Positions 1-9,000 of a stretch of 15,128 nt of DNA are shown piece after piece. Where the stretch lies: the NCBI GenBank assembly GCA_002352705.1, contig DEIW01000092.1, positions 1 through 15,128 of the forward strand. Reading direction: 5' to 3'. The stretch comes from Bacteroidales bacterium UBA2764. Its GTDB lineage: Bacteria > Bacteroidota > Bacteroidia > Bacteroidales > Paludibacteraceae. Both the position numbers and the translations under genes were made by a program. The notes below the pieces were generated by a model. That model worked only from the letters and a program-made list of their open reading frames with translations. It ran no database searches and was not told the DNA's origin. How positions within the stretch are numbered: position 1 is the stretch's first letter; every line of letters begins with the position of its first letter.

Positions 1-3000
1 TACAATACGCCGTTCACCATGATAAACATCTTATCCTCGATGAGCAGTTTCTTCGCCTTGGTACCTTGTACCTCGTCGCCCGATACATTACCCACTCCGG
101 TAGCTATCTGCGGAGCCTTGCGCGTGAGGATGAAGCGCGCATGTTTGGACTTGTCGCTTGTCGTGAAGTAGTACGCGTTGCCTGTCATAATCTGCGTGTA
201 GGTGTTGTTCTCCGTATCCAGCAGGTATAGCGGCTCTTCCGAATTATACTCGAAATCGATAGTATATTCATTGTCTTCGCCAGCCTTGAAAGCAATCACT
301 GTTCCTTCAAACTCCGGAATAGCGCTCACGGCATCTTCACGACCTTCACCGGTTACATAAACCATCGGCGAGAGGTCGCTTCCGCCCCATGCTTCGCCAT
401 CCCAACCGCTATCATATCCGCGGGTGAAGTCTTCGCGCTCAAGAACAACCAGTTTGTCCTGATAACGGCTGCCGCGGGCGAATATCTTCAATACATTCGG
501 CTCGTCGCTCTCTGCCGCAGCACGTCTCGGTGCATACATCGGATTGCTTACTATTATCGTGCGCGTGCCGGTAGGACGTACATGACGGTCGTAATCCAAG
601 TGCAGCGTGCCGTCTGACGTAGTTGAGATATAGAATCCTTGCATGGACGGAATCTGCCAAGTTCCCACATAGGAAGCCGAATTTTTAGGTACGGCAACAT
701 ATGTTCCGGGGGCAGTTCCGGTGCCAGCTGTTCCCTCAGCATCCGTTCCGGTATTGAAGAAATAAATGGTCTTATCTGAGATATTCTCCATATCATCATC
801 CGTGAAAGTAGTAATGTCAATCGGTGCTACCCAACTGTTCGCGATTACCGTATATCCGGCAGGGATGGCAATATCCTGTGTAGTAGTAGCCACCAGCGTA
901 CCGGTCATTTCATAAACATTCGGAGAAACAGGGTGCGTTATGCAATAGCCACGGAAAGGCACTAACGGCCCGCCGTTCGGTATTACCTCCCAACCGCTAC
1001 CGGAATATTGATACAGCCAACTATCATAGTAATTGCTACGCGCTACAGCTACATCCGCATGCGGAGTACCTATATACTGCCAGGTCGAAGTAGCGGCACT
1101 CATGGTCTCCATATCCGCTTTGGCGGTGCTATACATATCTACACGGGCTTTGGTGTCGCCGGTATTGTTATTGAAGATGAGGGTACCGTTTCCGCTTGCA
1201 CCGGAACCGATATGGATTTCGTCTACATCCGTTGGACGAACATCCGAACCTACATCTTTATGGCGCACTGTACTCTTTACATCCAATGCACTACCGGCAG
1301 GTATATAAATGCTACCGCCTTCCTTGATACGCACACTCATTACTTTCGCGTGCGGCAAATCGACCGTAGCCGGTGCTGCGATACGCGTGGAGTTATATTC
1401 TCCGGGTATAGCAGAATATTTCGGAGCCCAGTTTGCTTTATTGCTCCATTTGTGGTCGCCTGCTTTGTTATCGAAAGTCAGCTCACAGTCTGCTACATTT
1501 CCCTCGATAGTAGCATCGTTCAGCAGGTATTCCAGACACTTGAGCACTACCGTATTTCCTTGCGCTGTCAGTTTGGATTGTGCACCGCAGTTGAGTGAGA
1601 AGAGGATGAAGCGTGCCTCAAGGTTCGTCTGACGTTCTGCCGCAGCTACCAACATCTCATCACCGCTTCCGGGTGTCCATTTTACGTTGCCTGAACCACC
1701 GTAGTTATCTGTGGCTGTAGCATTATAGTGCACCAAACCAATGGTGACAAAGTTCTCGGCAGCCGCCAAATGGAATCCCTGCATACCCTTATCACTCTCG
1801 TGCCCAGGACCGCTTAGCATCGTATATACAATTTGCGATTCGTCATCATAGTCATTGGCGACACCTTCCGTTATTTCTTCAAACATCGGGTGGGCATAAC
1901 ATACAATGTTCAAACGCAGACGGCTCTGCTTCGGAACTTCAGGTTGAGTTGTAAAGCCTTTTTTCTTCCAATGAGACTCTCTGCCGTCTAATTTATCCGC
2001 AGGTTGAACCATGTGGGTTTTGAACGACAGCATTGGACGGTAGTCGCACAGTTCATACATATCATCCAGGATGAGAGCTGCCTCCGTGCTCTTCGAAGCC
2101 TTCGGATAATCGGTCAAGAGGAGAATATCGAACGGCTCATAGTTGAGTTTGTTGAATACCGCATAACCGTTGACCGGAGTTACAATGTAGTGCTCTTTCA
2201 ACTCAGTGTACAGGCCCCATTCGGTATTGGCGTCGAATGATTGATTACCTGTCTGCTGGCAAAGGTCAGCTTTGTTATAACCAGTGAGAAAGTCGCCTCC
2301 GACAGTCAGTTCGCTGGTCTTACGGGTACCTGCAGACTTGTTCGTTCCTGAGCAGATAAGTGCTAAGGTCGGTGTATTATCAATGACATGTATCTCAATA
2401 TTTTCGGTCACGGCACTGATAGTACCGCAATCGGCTATTGCTGCGCAGGTCAATACAATCTCATCGCCCGCATTGAACTTGCCATTCAGTTTGTTAAGGT
2501 CAATCATCACGGAGTCGACGCGGTTGTCTATACTGGTACGAACAGAGAAGGCTGTCGAAGTGGTTATATCCAGCGGAGCGCCGTTACGCGTTGCCGTCAT
2601 ATAATAGCGTTTGCCTTCGTAGTCTCCACCTGAGGTTACTGCAAAGAGGTGACGCATCTTCATCTGGTCGGTATAAGTCTTGTTGGCATGATAGTACTGG
2701 AACGGAACCAAGCGCTCTACTGACGGGTCGAACGACTCACTTGTTACTACGGCGGAGTTGGTACTCATCTGCGTACATGCGCCTGTATGAGAAACGGTAT
2801 ATGTACCTGTACGGTTTGCCGTGTAGGATGCACTTGTTGCGCCGTCTATCTCTTCGCCATCGCGGTACCATTGATAGCTGCCGGAAGCAAAGTCATTGCC
2901 GTTCTGATCTTTCACTACAAGATTTACCTCTGCATTGCATCCGCTCAGGTTCGTTCCCGAGCCTGCTACAATCTTCGGTGCCGACTCGCTGCCGCAGGAG

Positions 3001-6000
3001 ACAGTGATGGTATAGGTAGCGGACGAAGCGCAATAGTCCTCGTCGCCGTCATACGAAGCCATGATGACTACCGAGCCTGCTGTTCCCGTGAAGTCCACTT
3101 CGCCGGTGGACGGGTCTATGGTAGCTACCGCCTCGTTGAAGGAGCTGTAACGCAGTGCCGGTTGCGGGGAAAGGGCTGTGCTTCCCTGTTTAACCGTACA
3201 GGTCGGTTCTGTGAAATCACCGCCTACTGACAAATCATAACTCGGTGTAGCGTTGCTAATAGCAATAGTAGTAGCATTACAATCCGCAACATATGTGAAG
3301 CAGACTTCATGTACATAAAGCGTATTGCTGCCTACTCCGTGGTCGCCTAATACACGTCCTACACGGAACGCATTGACATCAGCCGGTAGGTTCACTACGT
3401 GATTGCTATATTGGTTCGTCATTGCACCCGGCAGGTCGTCATCTGTCCAAGTCTCGCCGCCGTCCGTGGAGTAACTATATGCCGCTTGCGTCAGGGCAGT
3501 AGCGTCGCCGGCGCAGCAATTCACGGTTGCCGTCTCAAAATGATAACCCGTAGCGGCAACATAATAGATATACTTGTTGTTGCTGCTCATGTGCAACTCC
3601 GTCTGACTATTGTAGGTTCCGCTGCTGACGCTGCTGGTCTTCGCGGTTGTGAATTTCTCGCCATTCGAAGCCGCTACCGCACAGTCTTTCTCCACAGCAG
3701 CAATCACATTGACGGTGATTGCACCGGAGACAGTGGATGTACAAGCGTTGGACGCTACGCAGAAGAGATAGAACGTGCTTCCTGCTGTTTCGCTCACAGG
3801 CAGCATCAGGTTCTTGGATGTACCCACTTGCTCATCGCTACCGGAATCATAGGTGGCGTTAGCACTCTTATACCATTTGTAACTGGTAGCGCTGGTAGCC
3901 TCTACATTCGTGATTGAGAGTGAACCGCCTGTCTCTACTTCGCGTGCACCACCCAGGTCGCCGAATACCGGCGTCGTGGCTACGGTCAGGGTCAGCTCGT
4001 TCGATATACGGTCGCATTCATGCGAAGCTACAACGCGGTATTTGCCTGCGTGGCTCGCTACTACGGTGGTTATGGTGTAAGTAGCTGCTGTGGCTTCGCT
4101 GATATCTTCCCACGCACTGCCGTTTTGCTTCTGCCATTGGTAAGATGCATCTGCATGTGCATCGGATGCGGTGAACGTGACTCCTTCTCCGCTGCCGGCA
4201 CAGACATTCGATTTGCTTACCGAAGCAGTCACTGCCGGGTCGGTACATGCCTCGCCGCAACCGGTAATCTTAATCTCCTGCAGATAGGAGCTACCACTGT
4301 ATTTTGTTACTGTAAGAGCCTTCTTGCCTACAAGACCGTCACCGGCTGCAACCGTATAGGACACATCGAAGGTCTTGCTACCTGATTCATAGAAGTTCAC
4401 GCCGTTGATGGTCACGCCGTAACCGGCTGTAGCGGTGGAGCCTTTCACGATAACCACATTGCCAGCCTCAAGAGCTGCATCCAGCGTGATGGATACAGAT
4501 TTGGAACTTTCCAGTTTGAGACCATTATTTTTGGAGATGGTAACTTGTGACGAACCTACTTTCATAGTACCGCCTTCAAGGGTGGTGGCATGCGTAGGTG
4601 TCACTATGCTTGCATTTGAAGATATCGCTATGTCGCTTCCGGTCGGTATTACGCTCACGTAGTGGAAGCAGTCTCCTCCGGTTGCTGCACTGACGGTCAG
4701 AGCATACACCTCTGTTGCAACTCCACCGCAAGGACCGGTTGCTTTTACCTTATAATAATACGTGCCTGCGCTCGCAGGAGCGGTGAATGCATAAGCTGCG
4801 CTTGTGGCACCACTGATAGATGCTTCTCCGTCACCTTCCACATTGGTACAGGTGTACCATTGCCATGTAGCAGATACGTTTGCTGTAGCCGTCAGCGTTA
4901 CGCTATTGCCCGCATAAACGGTTGCCGGTGACTGGGTCACGTTGGAAATTTCAACCGTTGCATTTACGGCCAACTCAACCTCTTTGCTTGCAGACTTGGA
5001 AGCCTTGCCATCCGCGGAAACGGTAGCTGTAACGACATATGTTCCTGCCATAGCTTCGGTTACATCTGTGGGCTGATAAGTAGCTACGGACGAAACAGGA
5101 GTCGAACCGCCTTTCTTTACCCATGAGTATGCTACAGTTTCGCCAGAAACAAGAGAACCGCTATTCGTGATTGTTGCATCCCATGCGGCAGCAGCATCTC
5201 CGCCTTCACAAACAGTCTTAGCGGTCAGCGTCGGAAGAATAGGAGTAGTACAAGATGGCAGGAGTCCGCAATGCTTAATAATCGCAGCAACCCAACGGTC
5301 GTCAGACGAATTTCGCTTAATTTGAACTTTTCCATCTACTATGTTTGCAGCAGTTAATACTTGACGGAAATAATACAATTTTTTTCCGGCAACACTATGA
5401 ACGTAAGACGTAGAACCAATTTTGAAACCTTCATCTTTAGCTCCACTATTTCCATTGTGTACTATGAATATCAAACTATCACCTGCGGCAAATGAACTAC
5501 CGTCCTTTGGAGAAAGAGTAAGTGCTCCACTCGAACCAGGTTTTACTGCATATGTATAGCCATCAATAGAAGAGAAACTATTTCCTTCAGAGAGACTTGC
5601 AGACACAACGGAACCAACAGTAGCGGTTACTGCTGTTTTGGAAGTCGCTGTTACTACAACTAACTCCTCACAATCTCCTGCCGGAGCGGCGGCTGCGGTA
5701 GTGAAGCTGATATTACTCAGTGCGGCAGCAAGGGCGTTGCCTGCCACGTCACTAACAGCCGCAGCAGCGGTAGCTAATGTAACCGTTGCGGAATTCGCTG
5801 CGCCCGTATAAGTGATGTTCACTTTCGCAGCGTCCGAGCCGTCAATGGTTACTGTGCCCATTGTCGCACCGGTTAAAGTGAACTTGCTTTCGTCCACGCT
5901 ACCCAATGCCTCGCTGAAGGTCAGCACGATTGTTCCGCTGGTTGCCACATCCGTTGCTCCGTTAGCCGGAACAGACGATACAAACGTCGGAGCAGTCTCG

Positions 6001-9000
6001 TCAACTGTCCAGTCGCGACAACCTTCTACTTCCACACTCTTCACGTACGGGTTATTCTCCGTATCTCCACTTGAGCGGAACACACCGATGGTCTTATTTG
6101 AACCCAGAGTAGTTATATCTGATATCGTAAGGGTATAAGTATAAGTGCCTGCCGATGCAGCATCTATGGTTGACAGTAACGCAGGAGATGATGCATTATA
6201 GAATATAAGTAATTTACCCGTGGTTGATGCATTAACATCACTCGCCTTGGTGATGACGATGTTTATCTTATCGCCCGCTACAAAGGAGCCTTTTTTGAGT
6301 GTTACGAATAATTTCGACTTACTTTTCAGTTTATATCCGCCGTTTACAGGATTATCTTCAAATGTCACTATCGTCGGGTCTCCGGCATATTCGTCGTTAT
6401 TGTAACCGGTAGTAGTACCTGCCGTTGTTGAAGAAAGCACTGTTTTTACTACGGATTGCTGTGTACAACCACCGCCTGCGCTGACGGTGATAGTTGCATC
6501 CATCACTTTCTCGCAGTAGGTGGCATCAGCCGCTTGGGTGGCTGTTACGGTAGCCGTTCCCGCCGAGGTAGCAGTGAATGATGTACCGGCAATAGTAGCA
6601 CCTGTACCATTGGCATTCTTTACGGTATAGGTAATAGCACCGCTTCCTTGCTTACCGCTAATCAACGTGCTCAAATCCAAAGCACTGCCGCCTACGGTAT
6701 ATGCACCATTACCAAATGCAGTAGTCGGAGTGGTGCAAACTGCATCACCGCAGTTAGATACAGTGACTGATTTTAAATAAACGTTATTGATACGAGCTAA
6801 TCTAAATACATTAGTATTAATTAAGCCATCGCCAGCCTCTACAGTATATGAGAATTGATGATTTTCCGAGTCTGCTGTAAATTTCCATTCTGCTTTTTGT
6901 GTTCCCGCGCTCGTTTGTAAATACAAACCTCTATTTGATGACGTTCCATCCATCCACATAGTGACTGCGATTACAGAACCTTCTTTAAGATTATTATCCA
7001 GCGTTACGGTAACATATCTATAATCTCCTGAGGGCTCAAATTTAAGGCCATTAGCTGTATAGGATTGACCTGTTCCTGCCACCATTGTTCCGCCGCTTCC
7101 TGTTCCATTAATAACATCTCCTTTGCTCGGAGCCGATCCACTCGTGGCAGGTGTAAAAGTATAGCAAGCTGCTGCCGCAGCCTCTACCGTAATACTACAA
7201 GTGCCGGTTTTGCCACTGCCGTCATTAGCGGTAGCGGTGATGGTACACGTACCGGCAGCTACAGCGGTAACCAAACCGGTGCTGCTTACCGTTGCTACAG
7301 AACCATTGCTGGTGCTCCAAGTAACAGTTCTGTCAAAGGCATTATCCGGGCTAACGGTTGCCGTCAGTTGTTGCGTACCGCCGACCTCTAATGTCTTACT
7401 GGACGGAGCAACCGAAATAGAAGAAACCGGTATCGGCGTCCATTGGGCAGTGAGAGTGATATTGTTGTTTATCTCTTGGAGCGTTGCACCGCCAGCGATG
7501 TCGCCACCGATAGCCACAGCACTGCCGCCTACTTTGACTGCCTTATCTGCATGCCAGCAATTGAACGTATGTCCTGTCTTCTCAAAAGCATTTGCAGTTA
7601 TCTCTTGATTGCTATTCGGACAAATACCCGCAATCGCATCCATCGTTCCCGTTCCACCACCTGCATTGAACGAAATGGTATACGTCGTGAACTCATGCCA
7701 ATTGGCGTCGCTCTTATCGTTGTATTTACCAGAATAGGTTGCCAAATTCGTGATAGTTATATCGCCTGTCTGACCACTTCCGTCTGCATTGTGGAAGATA
7801 GCACGGTTGTACCAACTCGGGATAAGCGGCGTATAGTAATACGTATTACCACAAATAGTAGTTGTCCTTGTTACCCATGGATCACTCGCCCATGCGGAAT
7901 ATTCTCCACCGTCTTGATACCACATGTGGAGAGCTACATTCGTCCAATTATCTACATTCTTGAAATAAGCATAACCGGCAGACGGGTGCGTTACGTCCGG
8001 ATAAGCCACCGAAACCACTACTTCCGGCGTGCCATAGGTCACATGATCTATATCTACCGTAAAGGTATAATCACCTTCCGGACCGGTAAAGAGTACGCAG
8101 TTAGTACTATTATTCGACGGGAAAGCCCAATTAACAGCAGGCTCAAGTATCCTTCCACTATTACCGAACCACATACCAAAATTATCTGTCACTTTGAATT
8201 TATAAACGCGTCCGGCAGCCAAATGAACTGTAGCCGTTCCTGTCGTTCCGCTCGTGAATGTGATATTATTTGAAGTGAATTCTCCGTCGTCATAGGCGCC
8301 ATTCAGTGTGAAGATTTTTACACTAAACGGATTAGAGGATGTTGAGCATGTTGCACCGGTAGAAACGCTACAACGGTACTTTCCTGTATTACCCGTTCCA
8401 CAAGGAGTTATCTGCAAGTTATTGGTAGTCGCTCCGGAAATCGTCACTCCTGCTTCCGTTCCATTGGAGATATTTTGCCAATTATCCGCACTAATTTCTT
8501 TTTGCCATTGATATGTCGGCGTTCCTGTGTGTCCTGTTGGAGTTGCCGTGAGACTAATTGTCTGTCCCGGGAAATATCTCCACTCACCACTTATTCCTAC
8601 ACTACTCGGCGCAGAGCAAGCGGTAGCGTCCGTCACCGTACCATTTATATAGAAATAATCACCGAAGCGATAACCTTTATCCCAGCCGTAAGCCCATACT
8701 TTGACGGTAACTGTGCCTTTGAAAGAACCGACAATATCGCCATCCAACGTGAGTGTGTGTTTCGTACCCGCAGCATCACTGGCTATTGTTTGAGTCTTCG
8801 TGGCAGAACCTTGATTATCCGAAATGCTAACCTTGAAGGTTCCTGTACTTTCAACAGGCTGTTCATCAAATACAACGCTTGTTACATTCAATTGCTTGCC
8901 CGAAGCTACATTGAAACTTAAAGACATATATTTGGAAGCATCCTCAGATGACTGGGAAGGTATCTTTTGAGTCAAACCGCTCTTATTGCTGCCGGAACCT

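Noticed and set aside
7443..8273. 276-codon plus-strand frame opposite the giant gene
   Set aside because: The minus strand here encodes recognisable starch-binding-like and Listeria-Bacteroides domains. The plus frame reads as low-complexity Cys/Arg/Ile-rich sequence.
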